From assembly GCA_036365515.1 (NCBI GenBank), contig CM070877.1:72228022-72292021 (forward strand): DNA of 64,000 bases, read 5' to 3'. Under the pieces are notes generated by a model, which had not been told where the DNA came from, did not search any database, and saw only the letters and a list, made by a program, of their open reading frames with translations. This DNA is from Torymus aiolomorphi. Taxonomy: Eukaryota > Arthropoda > Insecta > Hymenoptera > Torymidae. Both the position numbers and the translations under genes were made by a program. Shown here piece by piece: positions 1 through 9,631 of the stretch; positions within the stretch are counted from its first letter, which is position 1; each line of letters begins with the position of its first letter.

Positions 1-400
1 AGATTTTGAGTAAATTGCAGAAAACAGCTAAAAATTGCAAAAAATCGCGAAAAGTGGCGAAAAATCACTTTAGTGAGTACGAGAAAATTCTGAAAAAATT
101 TTTTTGGCTCGGATTAAGGGTGTTTCTTGTGCATTTTATCACGCTGAATCCGAATCTGGAGTCTATTTAAGCTCTACACCTCGAGATTTTGAGTAAATTG
201 CAAAAAACAGCTAAAAATTGCGAGAAATTTCGAAAAATCGCTTTAATAAACGAGAAAATTCTGAAAAAAATTTTCTGACCTGGAATAAAGGTGTTTCTTA
301 TGTATAATGATGCGCTGAACTCGTTTCTCAAGTTTTTAAAATTGTATTACTTACTGATATTGCCAAAACCGTGAAAAATAGCTAAAAAAAGCGAAAAATC
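1..400. repeat. AT-rich tandem repeat, about 183-bp unit
   Basis: The block opening with AGATTTTGAGTAAATTGC at base 1 recurs at base 184 with the same following order (an AACAGCTAAAAATTGC-like stretch, then a GAAAATTCTGAAAAAA-like stretch). A third, weaker copy lies at about 340-400. This is a satellite-like array cut by the window edge. No coding capacity is seen. Confidence 0.6.
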
Positions 401-486
401 CAGAAAATTTAAAAACAAAAAACAAACAACTAGAAATCATGAATAGCACAAAATCTGGAACTAATTTTGCTCTTATATTTTCTTTC

Positions 487-889
487 TCTTGTAACAAACT
501 CTTTTCTCTTCAAATGACCTAGGCAACGGGTTTCTTTTGGGCGTCCAACAGAAATCTGCCATCATATTAACATCTCATCTTCCCTGGTATCGTTTTTCTA
601 TTTCTCTTATGTTTTGATGGAATCGTTCTTCTTGTTCTTCACTGCAGTCTCCGAGGTTTTCAGGAAAGTAGTCAACACGAGAGTGCAGAAAGTGCAGTTT
701 GAGATTCATCAAGCAGCCTAATTCTTTAAAATTTTTCACCAAGTCTTGAACTAAATTTTGGCAGTCATCACTCTTCTCATTTCCTAAGAACTTCTGAGAG
801 ATTTTTTTGAAACTTTGCCATGCCGCTTTTTCGGTGTCGTTCATGTGGTTCGTGAAATTTTTGTCTTGAAAAAGAGTACGAATTTGCGG
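487..889 (-). pseudogene. Fragment of a multi-copy arthropod protein family, broken by a nonsense codon
   Basis: The minus-strand frame runs from about 889 down to 487. The longest ATG-started piece is 89 residues (844-575), but coding-like sequence continues upstream of that ATG and downstream of its stop. I recognise motifs of an uncharacterised family repeated in many arthropod genomes: a GC-M-LKLHFLHS block, a YFPENLGD block, an ERFHQ block and an RYQGR block. In relatives I recall, RYQGR is followed by Trp; here the codon at 575-577 is TGA, and the same frame continues with DVNMMADFCW. The family's function is unknown to me and is probably tied to mobile elements. No other family gene is adjacent. 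Confidence 0.55.
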
Positions 890-904
890 GCAAAAAAAAC
901 TTAT

Positions 905-1320
905 TTAAATCTGTGGCTTCTCTGTGGAGTTATTTTATTTTTAATTGGAAATTGGGAGCTAATCGGTTTAAAGTGTTAGGTTATGGGCATCATAAGTTTT
1001 TAGTATTGTTAGGTTATGGCATTAGAAAAAAAAAGAGAGAAAAGGGAAAACAGAGACAGAAGGAAGAGAGAGAAGAGTGAGGCAGAAAAAAGAGAAAGAA
1101 GGAAGAGAGAGTCGAGAGAGTAGCGGAAAAGGAGATGAGAGAAGAAATAGAAAAAAGAAGAAAGATGAGAAAAGAGAGAGGAGAGCGGGAGAAAGAGAGG
1201 GGAGAGAAAAAAGAGAAGAGACAAGAATGAGAGGAGAGAATGGCAGATGAGAGAGATATGAGAGTGAGTAAAGAGATAGATGAGAGAGCCAGAAGAGAAG
1301 AGAGAGAGGAGAGAGAGAGT
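905..1320. repeat. Purine-rich low-complexity DNA preceded by a flank repeat
   Basis: Bases 905-1019 resemble 4100-4195 (shared core TCATAAGTTTTTA), suggesting two copies of one dispersed or tandem repeat. From 1020 to 1320 the plus strand is almost purely A and G. Any frame read here gives Ser/Leu/Phe-rich or Arg/Glu-rich low-complexity peptide and is not a gene. Confidence 0.6.

Positions 1321-1383
<63 letters not shown>
1321..1383. repeat. (GATA)n microsatellite
   Basis: About 15 perfect GATA repeats sit directly at the 3' end of the minus-strand non-LTR element K'. They may be the element's tail extended by slippage, or part of the simple-sequence target. Confidence 0.9.
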
Positions 1384-1647
1384 CTTTATTTACTTTTGCA
1401 GTAAAAATTCAAAATACATAATAATGATACAAAGATATCAACAATTGTAATGTAAATTTAATAAGTGAATCTAACGGCTATTCAGGGCGAAACATAATAG
1501 ATAAGGAAGGTAACTAACTTATCAATCACTTTTTTCTATATATGTGTTTAAATACATATTTAAATTTTTAGAAGCTATTTGACACAATAAATAGCAGTCA
1601 AAGAATTATGCACAATATTATAATAATTAAAGTGCAGTCAAGAATTT

Positions 1648-2232
1648 TTAAAGGATTTTTAAAGGATATGCAAAAATGATTGCTTTTGTTTTGCCAGGGT
1701 TGAGATGCAGTCCAGAGTTCTTTGCCCATTCAGCCACCATTTGCGCCGCACAAGATAGCCGAGCAATGCCTTCAAAAATGTTGTCTTTCATGGTGTGTAT
1801 ATAAATTTGCAAATCGTCCGCATAGAACATGTGATTAATTGTATTTCCATCAAGTACGTCTTGTAAGTCGTTAACATAAAGACTGAAAAGGAAGGGGCTC
1901 AAGACAGAACCCTGTGGAACTCCTAGATTTTTATCTAGCCAATCAGAGTTGCCATTTTTGTTACTAATAACATTTTGCGTACGACTATGTAGGTACGACT
2001 TAATCCACAGGAGAGCTGATCTAGAGAACCCCAGCCGACTGAGTTTACGTAACAATTTTGTTGGAGAAACAGTGTCAAAAGCTTTACTGAAATCAAATAG
2101 TAACAGTACCGTCAGTTTTTTATTGTCGATACCTAAGCGGATATCGTCAGTCAGCTTGAGAAGTGCTGTCTGGATACTGAGGTCCAGAATACTCTGCGCT
2201 ATATATACATATGTAGCACCTCCCAGGTTCAC
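1648..2232 (-). pseudogene. Reverse transcriptase core, non-LTR element K'
   Basis: The 194-residue frame carries classical LINE reverse transcriptase motifs: FDFSKAFDTV at about residues 46-55 (first catalytic Asp), GVPQGSVLSP at about 105-114, and the catalytic box FYADDLQIY at about 136-144, followed by LNPGKTKAI. The fingers region upstream and the C-terminal thumb are absent, so it cannot be a complete enzyme. The FDFSKAFDT stretch closely resembles that of element K at 51062-51253. The family belongs to the Jockey/CR1-like superfamily; I cannot fix the clade. Confidence 0.85.
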
Positions 2233-2300
2233 ATCGCCCAGCGGTGGGGGTAGTGTGAGAGAGGTAGCGGTGGTGGTCGAGGAATGCTGCAGATTTATTT

Positions 2301-2796
2301 CTAAATTGGTCGAAGTTGTAGGCTGCTTGGTGGTAGCACGCTCACCAGAATACTGCGTGCTTGGCGCCTGCGGACAGTTGACCCGCTCGATACCTCTCTC
2401 CGGACTCTCTGGCCCCTACGCTCCGGTAGCCCGCTCCACAGACTCAGCGCTAACACCATGCAGCGAGCTAGAAGCATCCACGCCGCTGGTCCGCGCAGAA
2501 GGCTTGTTGGCAGGCGTTGATGAGCCAAGAGGCGTACGATGGTGGAGGGTGACCACAGTAGAATTAATAGACGCGCGCCATTGTGACAGCGTCGCACGTG
2601 TGCTCACCTGCGCGCTCTTTGGCCTGGCGAAGTTCGAAGCCCTCGCTGACTTTTGCTGCTCCTCCGTGCGGCATGAATCGCATGGTGCACCCTTTCGCTT
2701 ACCGGAGCATTTAGCGTGGCAAGGCCGACGACATTGCGGGCATAATCTTAGCTGCCTCGTCGATGTTTCTCCACATACAGCGCGCGTATTATCCAT
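2301..2796 (-). pseudogene. ORF1 N-terminus with Cys-rich zinc finger, element K'
   Basis: The frame from 2796 starts MDNTRAVCGE and has paired cysteines spaced like a PHD-type zinc finger (LCPQC, CHAKC, CDSC within the first 45 residues), then a basic Ser/Thr-rich stretch. A frameshift near 2416 moves coding to the 2597-2301 frame. Such a finger at the start of ORF1p occurs in several insect LINEs. The C-terminal nucleic-acid-binding part of ORF1 is gone. Confidence 0.6.
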
Positions 2797-3287
2797 ATCC
2801 CCGAGCTGATCAAATCAAAACAAAACAAGCACACGAACCGTTTCTGCTGTTGTTGTTGTTGCCGGGCTGTAGTCTGCTGGCGGTTATACCGGTATAATTT
2901 GAATTTCGCCGTTACAGTGCAGAAACCAAAGTGCGGATCACGTGCTGGATTGCAGTGCAGTGCTGTATTGAGGTGACAACTCGTGATGTCCAGTGTGTGT
3001 CCTTGGATGATGGCAGTTATGAAGTTGAGATATATCGACGATAACAGTCAAGACCCGTGGATGGTAGTTTGTCTTGTCGGCCTTAGATGTTATGGGCAAG
3101 TGTCGTTTGCAGAAAAGCAACTCCTGGCTCATAGAACACCATGTAAAACATGGGCCCTTAGACGAAGAGCTTGAGAGCCGGTGGAGCTACTTTCCTAAGA
3201 AAAAAGCACTCCGAAGAGTGAAGTAGTATTTGAGTAAAGCTTCAATATAGCAGGAGCGAAAACAAACGATGTCGACACTTACCCGTC

Positions 3288-3289
<2 letters not shown>

Positions 3290-3357
<68 letters not shown>
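3290..3357. repeat. (GA)n microsatellite at the 5' end of K'
   Basis: About 34 uninterrupted GA units directly abut the 5' end of K'. Its relative K also meets GA repeats at its insertion site. Confidence 0.95.
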
Positions 3358-3358
<1 letters not shown>

Positions 3359-3895
3359 GGAAGAGGGAAGATCTGTCTGTCTTCCGTCTCTTTTACTCTT
3401 TATGACTCGTCTCTCTTTCTTTTCTCTTTTCTCTTTCTGTCTGTCGCTTCTGCCTCGTCTCCCTCCTCAATCTCTCTCTTCTTTACTCTCTTCTCTCTTT
3501 TTTTTTTACTGCCTCGTCACTCTCCTCTCTCTGTCTCTCGGCTCTCTCATCTCACTCTCTTATCTCTCTCTCTTTCGCTTCTTTCTGTATCTCTCTTCAG
3601 TCTCTGTTTTCTCTCTCATCTGTATCTCCCTTTTCGGCCTCTCTTCTTTTCTCTCTCTCCTCTCTCTTCTGTCTCTCTTTCTTCTGCCTCTTCTCTCTTT
3701 CTGCTCTCTCACTTCTGTCTCTGTCTCTCTCTCTGTTCGGTCTTCCTCTCTTCTCTCTCCTCTTTCTCTTCTCTCTCTTCGGTCTCTCTGTCTCTTCTGT
3801 CTTTCTCTCCTGTATCTCTTCTCTCTCCTCTCCCATCTCTTACTTCTCTCTCTTCCCTCTCTTCTCTCACTCCTCTCTGTTCCCTAGGGTCCATA
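3358..3895. repeat. Pyrimidine-rich low-complexity tract
   Basis: The plus strand is almost entirely C and T for about 530 bases. All long frames here are Ser/Leu/Phe-rich, or Arg/Glu-rich in antisense, and are artefacts of composition. Confidence 0.85.
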
Positions 3896-3910
3896 TTATG
3901 GATGGACGAA

Positions 3911-4570
3911 CTCTGATGTCAACATTTTTACAAAAAAGAATATCTTTTCTAAAACTTGAATACGATTTTCTATGAAATTTGAAAGAATATCAATTTTGGC
4001 TATTTCGGAGGTTATAAAAACTGATTTGAAAATTTTCTGTATCTTTTCTCCCAATATACATTTATTTAGCTGTAAGTACAAATAAAACTCATCCAATTCG
4101 GTGCCTTCTGTGTTGAGGTTTTTTATTTCTAACTTGAATTCGGAAACTAATTGGTTAGAAGTTTTAGGTTAGGGTCATCATAAGTTTTTAATGTTACAGA
4201 TCACTGATCTAGTCATAATTATCTTAAAAAGTCATAATGCATTAGAGATAATCATATAAACCTTTCATTGCGGTGAAGTATTCGATTTTGAGTTGTTAAG
4301 TTATTCAGAGGTGTGGTGGACATGTATTAAATATGAACAAACTCGGAAGTCAAGATTTTTACCAAAAATAAACATTTTTCTGAAAATTAAGTAAAGTTTT
4401 TTACGAAGTTTAGAAAAATACCCATGTTTCTAGTATATTTTGGTGGTTATAAAAATAGATTTGAAAATTTTCTCTCCTTTTCCTCTAATCTACATTTAAT
4501 TAGCTGTAAGTACAAACCAAAAAAAATCTAAATCGATGGTTCCTGTGTGAAGTTATTTTATTTTGAAAAA
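3911..4570. repeat. Diverged tandem duplication, about 440-bp shift
   Basis: The segment 3911-4130 reappears in diverged form at 4350-4570. Both contain GGTTATAAAAA, then GATTTGAAAATTTTCT, then TTAGCTGTAAGTACAAA, followed by a short TTCTGTGTTGAGG-like motif. No gene is seen. Confidence 0.6.
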
Positions 4571-4931
4571 AAAGTCTGGCTTTAGCTCATTGTGCGCCGC
4601 GATGATTGGAGTGTCGTCCCTCCCTCAGCCATATGTGCAAGTGAGTAATATCGGAGTCTCGAGGATTCCACACGATGTCACGGCTTCTGCTACCTCTACA
4701 CAAGGGCTTCCAGTATCTGTTCCAAGCTCAAGCGTAAATCGTTGCGATTCGACGGAATAGTTAAGGCCGGTGTCAGAAAGTGAGCGCTTGTGTCGTCCGA
4801 GTGGATCGCAGCCGAATTTGGTACACAGCAGCTCGCACAATAGTTGGATAAACCAGATACGCTCGCATTATAATTCGGTGTCGCAGAGGTTGCCAGGATT
4901 TCCGCGGAGTTGACAGTCGAATTTTCAAGAC

Positions 4932-6200
4932 GTGCCTGTGTATTCGCAGAGTCACATGCCGAGGATAGAGTATAATCCAAGGCTATCGCAGATGTCTTTA
5001 CCAGTAGTGAACTACGAGTCAAGTGGACCGTACGTGTCGTTATCGTCGCATCCGCAGGTTCCTGGGTATTTTCCGCCGTACTCGTCGTTGCTTCAGATCA
5101 TTTCCGGATATTCAGCGCCCTTGCAGCAACACTTCGGGTTGTCGGTACCTTTTCCAAATATAGCTCCATGGAGCTATAGTCTGCCGCCGACGGGGCCTCA
5201 GTCGTATGGGCTATCGTATCACTCAGTTGCTCCATCTAATATCGCTCCACCTCGTCCGGCGACTCCGGGAAGAATGGACTTCTCGATTCCGGATCATCAT
5301 TCGAATTATTCTGCCTTCGAACGATCTTTACGTACGAGGGAGAAACGTACCACTAAGTTATTTATGAAGTGGCACATTATATTCAAATGAGATTGGAAAA
5401 ATGATCAGGAAAGATTCCTGGCGAACTTAACTTGCTGTAAGGAAACTTATTAATTAAATTTATGAATTAAATCTCGATGAGATTATCAAAGCGTTACCGT
5501 GAGTACTTGATGAAGACGCATGGTAATGGTTTCGCAGAGAATATCAATTCTGGAAGTCATATGAAGACCTCGTTGAAGTCTTTCACCTGCAATATAGCTT
5601 TGAAGATGTGCAGGAAAGGATGCGCAAGAAAATGGAAGGTCGCAGCCAAGGACCAAGCGAGTCAATCTCGACGTATTTATGTAAAGTGCGAGATCTACTC
5701 GATCAGCTGAAGCCACCATGAACATTGCATGAGCAGCTGGATCGAGTTTACTAGAAATTGCACCTTTCATATCGAATGAGGTTCGATAGGAAGGATTTCG
5801 AGACGTTTCAGGAGTTACAGAAGTTGGGAAAGAAAGAAGACTTCGTCGATCTCAAGATAGAGCTTACAAGCCACCAGCCTCGCTGACAGAGTCGTTTTTC
5901 CCCTCTTCAGCGTACATACCTCCGAAAACCCCAGGATCAGGTAAAGTTGCCGTGATCGAACCGCCAGAAACGGTGGAGACGCCGTTAATCGATGCACCGC
6001 CGTTAGATGTTGCCCCGGTATCTTCGCCACCGCGCACACAGCTTCCAAGCGTAGCGAACGAGCTGAGAAGTCGGTGCCGAGGAAACCATTCGGTAAGAGA
6101 CCGGATCGGCGAAATCCGAGTCAAGGTCGTCCTGCAAGCAACGTGAAGGTTGAGTTGCCGTCGCCAGGGTCTGCCACGATACAAGATGTTCCGCCGAAGT
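4932..6200 (+). pseudogene. gag remnant, gypsy element Q
   Basis: A 152-residue Pro/Ser/Tyr-rich frame (4932-5390) is followed by shifted frames. The best gag-like piece lies near 5595-5715, where a stretch reading RMRKKMEGRSQGPSESIS and then a KVRDLLDQLKPP-like stretch resembles the capsid region of gypsy Gag. Pro-rich linker sequence follows. Multiple frameshifts prevent a continuous product. Confidence 0.45.
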
Positions 6201-6235
6201 TGAAGCACGAAGTCGTTCCGTAAGTTTCAAAGTGC

Positions 6236-6580
6236 GAAGTGTTAGCTCTGGAATCCTTAATTGTGAGTAGTCCCGTTGGAAGTATCGAGCCGCTACTATT
6301 TTTCAATATCGAGTTAAATGGAATGAAGCTGTTGTCGTTGCTGGACAATGGAACCGCATGCTCATATCTCGGGAATGGCCTCTGTGCCAAGTTTGCTGAT
6401 AAGCTGGAGCCTTTGTCATCGTCCGCGCACATCGCCGACGGCAGTGCAGTGCTTGTGCAAGGGCTACTAAATGTTGGAATTACACTAAATGTTGAAATTA
6501 CTATATGCCATTTCCAGTATCGGATGACCTTCAGTACGAATGCATCCTTGCAATCGATTTCAAACGTCGTTTTAAGTTGA
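6236..6580 (+). pseudogene. Retropepsin-like protease remnant, element Q
   Basis: The frame contains LLSLLDNGTACSYLG (about residues 37-51), matching the retroviral-type protease active-site layout, with Asn in the middle of the usual Asp-Thr/Ser-Gly triad (DNG instead of D[TS]G). Downstream HIADGS and VLVQG fit the flap region. The unusual triad and adjacent stops argue that it is inactive. Confidence 0.6.
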
Positions 6581-6759
6581 AGATTGATTATAAAAATGAT
6601 ATTTGGTGGACGCCGAAAGGAATTGTCCGTCAATCTTATACGTATGGTCATGATCCCACTAGTTTTCCAGCTTTAGCTAGTGTCGGTGGACTGAGCAGAG
6701 CTACAGGATCAGCAAGTGAAAATTGACGAGATTAAACAGAGACTCATCGCACCTACCCC

Positions 6760-7300
6760 TAAGACGTTAGGATTGACCAATGTTATACGACACTTCAGCA
6801 TGGGATGAAGTGGACAGAATGTTGGGGGGAAGGTATTATTCAGCCTTCAAACGTGTCGTGGAGAAGCTGCCCTGTTTTAGTACCTAAGTCTCAGACACGT
6901 TTAGGTTCTGTATTGATTATAAACGAGTGAACAAGGTGACTAAAGCTTTGGTTTACCTGCTGAAGAATATGAATGAGATCCTCGACAAGCTCAGAACAGC
7001 TAAGTATATTACTAAACTAGATTTATGCCATGCTTATCACCAGATTCCCCTAGATGCAGAATGCAGAGAAGCTACACCGTTTTTCGTGCCAGGGCGAGGA
7101 CTTTTTCAGTTCCTGTGACTCCCGTATGGATCGACCAACGTACCGACTGTATTTCAATGCATCATGGACGAGCTGTGAAAATCGGAGTGGGAGCCGTACG
7201 TTTTTGCCTACTTAGACGACGTGATAATCGTGGCGCCGACCTTCGAAGTATACATGAAGTGGTTAGAAGCAGTTTCTGGGTATGATAGGCTGGTACTTCA
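6760..7300 (+). pseudogene. Reverse transcriptase remnant, element Q
   Basis: Gypsy RT motifs are spread over frames: TAKYITKLDLCHAYHQI (palm with first catalytic Asp) at about 6998-7048, a GLFQF piece at about 7098-7112, and the catalytic box AYLDDVIIVAPTFE near 7207. Frameshifts and stops separate them. The order and spacing match Ty3/gypsy pol. Confidence 0.75.
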
Positions 7301-7319
7301 TGTTTATAGCTCGTTTAGC

Positions 7320-7735
7320 AGAATATAAAGCTCCGTTATCAAAGCTATTAAGACAAGACATGCGATTGAACGGATGAGCTGGAGACGGCGTTCGAAAAAC
7401 ATGCTCGCGCTCACACAGGCTCCAGTCCTAGCTAGGCCAGACTTGTCGCTACCATTCTCACTTCAGACGGCCGTCAGCGAGTATGCTATCGCAGGAGTTC
7501 TCACTTAGGTGTTTAATGAAGAGTAGTACCCCATTTATTTTGTACGTAGAACTCTTTCTCGTGCAGAGCAAAATTATGCGGTCACCGAGAAGGAGTGCCT
7601 CGCCGTTTTGTGGTCGGTTCAGCGGCTGCAAGGTTATCTACAGGGTGAGAAGTTCATCACTGATCACCATAGTTTACTGTGCCTAAATAACCTACGTGAT
7701 CCAACGGGCAGGCTCGCTCACTAGAATACGGCGCT
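7320..7735 (+). pseudogene. RNase H remnant, element Q
   Basis: Broken frames read EYKAPLSKLLR, then a tether and RNase H-like region ending with QRLQGYLQGEKFITDHHSL, the conserved TDHxSL motif of gypsy RNase H. It lies directly between RT and integrase, as expected. Confidence 0.6.
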
Positions 7736-7739
7736 GAAG

Positions 7740-8640
7740 ATGTACGACATCAGCTTCGTCCACAGGAAAGGAGCTCTACACAAAGTTCCCGATGCCTTGT
7801 CACGAGCATGGGAAGGTACTTACGAAATCGCAGCTGTAGCTAGTAGCACGAGTAAAGATCCATGGTATCAGGAGAAAATCAAGAATGTCGAGAGAAATCT
7901 GACCAGGTATCCAGATTCGAAAGTAGTTCATGGACTTCTCTATGTACATCGACCGAACAAGAATCTCGACCCTCTCCTACCGGATATGGATGTCTGGAAA
8001 TTGGTGCTCCCTGCAGACGATGGAGCGAAGGTTCTAGCTGAAGCTTACGACACTCCGCAAGCTGATAACCTGGGAGTAGAAAAGACCTTTGCTAGAGTGG
8101 CTAATTATTATTATTATTGACCGGGTTATCATCGAGACGTCTATGTAGATCATTGTCAAGAGTGCCAAGCTGATAAACAATCGCAACAAGCGCCTGCAGG
8201 ATTGATGACGGAGCGTAATATTGCTGGGCCATGGGTCGTAGGGCCATCTCTGTCGAACGCGTCAACAGGAACCTCCGAGCCATAATCAATAGTTTTTTGG
8301 AGGATGATCATAGGGATTGGGATATCCATTTGGTTGAGTTAGGGTTCGCGCTGAACACAGCCGTTCATTCGTCGTTAGGGATTTCTCCGTCCTCATGAAT
8401 TTTGGTCGAAATACCTCTAGCCTTCTCCGTTACCGAAGAATTGAAGATTCTCAAAACATATATCTCCCAGACTTGGATAAATGGAAAACTCAAAGCAGCA
8501 GATTGCCCGCGTTGCACGACTTGGTTAGACGTCATTTGGACAAAGCTACAGGCTAATTATTACAATCGTAAACGTAGAGAAGTATACTATCAAGTGGGCA
8601 ACCTAGTGCGTCGGCGTAATCATGTGTTATCTTCTGCGGA
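7740..8640 (+). pseudogene. Integrase remnant, element Q
   Basis: The 126-residue frame at 7740 begins at the end of RNase H (DISFVHRKGALHKVPDALSR) and runs into the integrase zinc-binding region, where HCQECQADK near 8150 supplies the two Cys. An in-frame TGA follows a YYYY stretch where Trp is normal. The catalytic core is largely deleted; from about 8400 the C-terminal region is recognisable (VYYQVGNLVRRRNHVLSSAE). The enzyme is dead. Confidence 0.65.
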
Positions 8641-8935
8641 AAATCATCTCCGGGCCACCACCGCAGCCGCCGGCCCGGCTGGAGCAGGTCGTGCCGCTTC
8701 TGACGCACCAAGCGGATAGCAGCCGGCCAGGGTGCTGGAACTGTGGCCGGTTTGGCCACAGCTGGATGGACTGCCCGCTGCCACGGATACGGTTCTGCCG
8801 CATGTGCGGCCGATTGGAGTGCACCACGCGCGATGCCCGACTTGTTTTGAGGAGTAGGGTCGCCGTCGGCTGCAAGAGCTCGAGGAGGCGCGCCTGCGTC
8901 TGGAGGACTTGCCTTCAAATTAAAACGCTGGAGGA
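8641..8935 (+). pseudogene. CCHC zinc-knuckle block located after integrase
   Basis: A GC-rich stretch encodes CWNCGRFGHSWMDC, a perfect CX2CX4HX4C knuckle, followed by a second Cys pair (CRMCG). This is normally the C-terminus of Gag, but here it lies downstream of integrase. It may be a fragment of another element's gag, or a real extra domain. GC content is clearly above the neighbours, which favours a foreign fragment. Confidence 0.6.
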
Positions 8936-9618
8936 TTCAGATAGATTTTTTTTACAGATACACTACTGAGAATAGATAAGCATAAGTTTTGTAAATTTTG
9001 GTGCAAAGTGTCATAAAGTCCAGCCTCAAATTGTTGTATTGAAGTTGTTATTCCGTATCTCGTCCTGTCCTGTCCTACCTTACCTTGCTAAAGCTCAAGC
9101 GGCGTCCCAATCGTATAAACTCGTAAGTTGTAGAATCACGAATTAGGCCACCGACAGTAATGGTAATAAAGTAATTAAGAGATACCTAAAGCCCGCGGCT
9201 AACACAACATGAAAAACGTATCTTAGCATCAGCTTGAGGGACGAGGACTGCCAGAGGACTGCTCATGAGAGCTGTAGTAAGCGGAGCGGCCAGGTGAGTC
9301 CTCAAAATTTTTCTATTGTTGTATTTTTGTGAATGAATGTGAGATGTTGGAGCGATGAGCGAATGTCGAGAGGCGGGCAAGTCAACTTCAAAACTTTTGT
9401 GTATTTGCGTTTTGGGACCAGGTCACGGTAGTCAGGAGATACACTAGCAGCGCATACACTGACACAGCTATCGAAAACAGCCCAGTCCAGGAGGACATTG
9501 TCGCAGTTCAAGATACACACTCCACACCGCTGTAGCTAGTATCGTCTAGCTTAGAGTAAAGTAGCCAGAAGTAATAGGAGTGTTAAGATTGAACATAGTT
9601 TACCGACTACTTCAGTTA
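8936..9618. other. Untranslated or unassigned stretch before the Q polypurine tract
   Basis: I see no supported gene. It lies between the last coding block and the polypurine tract of gypsy element Q and is probably degraded element sequence. Confidence 0.4.
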
Positions 9619-9631
9619 AGGGTGGGGGATT
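9619..9631 (+). other. Polypurine tract of element Q
   Basis: AAGGGTGGGGGA at 9619-9630 is a G-rich purine run two bases before a TG dinucleotide (TGTGACGTGG at 9632), the usual arrangement at the 5' edge of a 3' LTR. Confidence 0.55.

Larger units (their letters stand above)
1384..3289 (-). mobile_element. Non-LTR retrotransposon K', internally deleted
   Basis: Read on the minus strand, the element has a 5' untranslated region (3289-2797), the N-terminal part of ORF1 (2796-2301) and then, without most of ORF2, the reverse transcriptase core (2232-1648). It ends at the GATA repeat. The 5' region resembles that of element K (54490-55142), sharing a GAGTGAA..GAGTAAAGC stretch near the 5' end, so both belong to one family. 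ORF1 C-terminus, endonuclease and the first RT motifs are missing, which makes this a deletion derivative. Both sides are GA/TC simple sequence. Confidence 0.75.
4600..9631 (+). mobile_element. Decayed Ty3/gypsy retrotransposon Q, internal region
   Basis: The order is gag-like (about 4930-6200), aspartic protease, reverse transcriptase, RNase H, integrase, a displaced CCHC zinc-knuckle block, a polypurine tract and then an LTR-like start at 9632. Every domain is interrupted by stops or frameshifts. I could not find a 5' LTR or primer-binding site upstream of 4600, so the element is probably truncated there. Confidence 0.75.

Noticed and set aside
1949..2809. 286-residue plus-strand frame opposite the K' element
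   Set aside because: Antisense shadow: the minus strand carries clear RT and zinc-finger motifs over the same bases.
3269..3916. 215-residue frame starting MSTLTRPERERE with Ser/Leu-rich continuation
   Set aside because: It is a translation of the GA microsatellite and CT-rich tract; composition alone explains the length.
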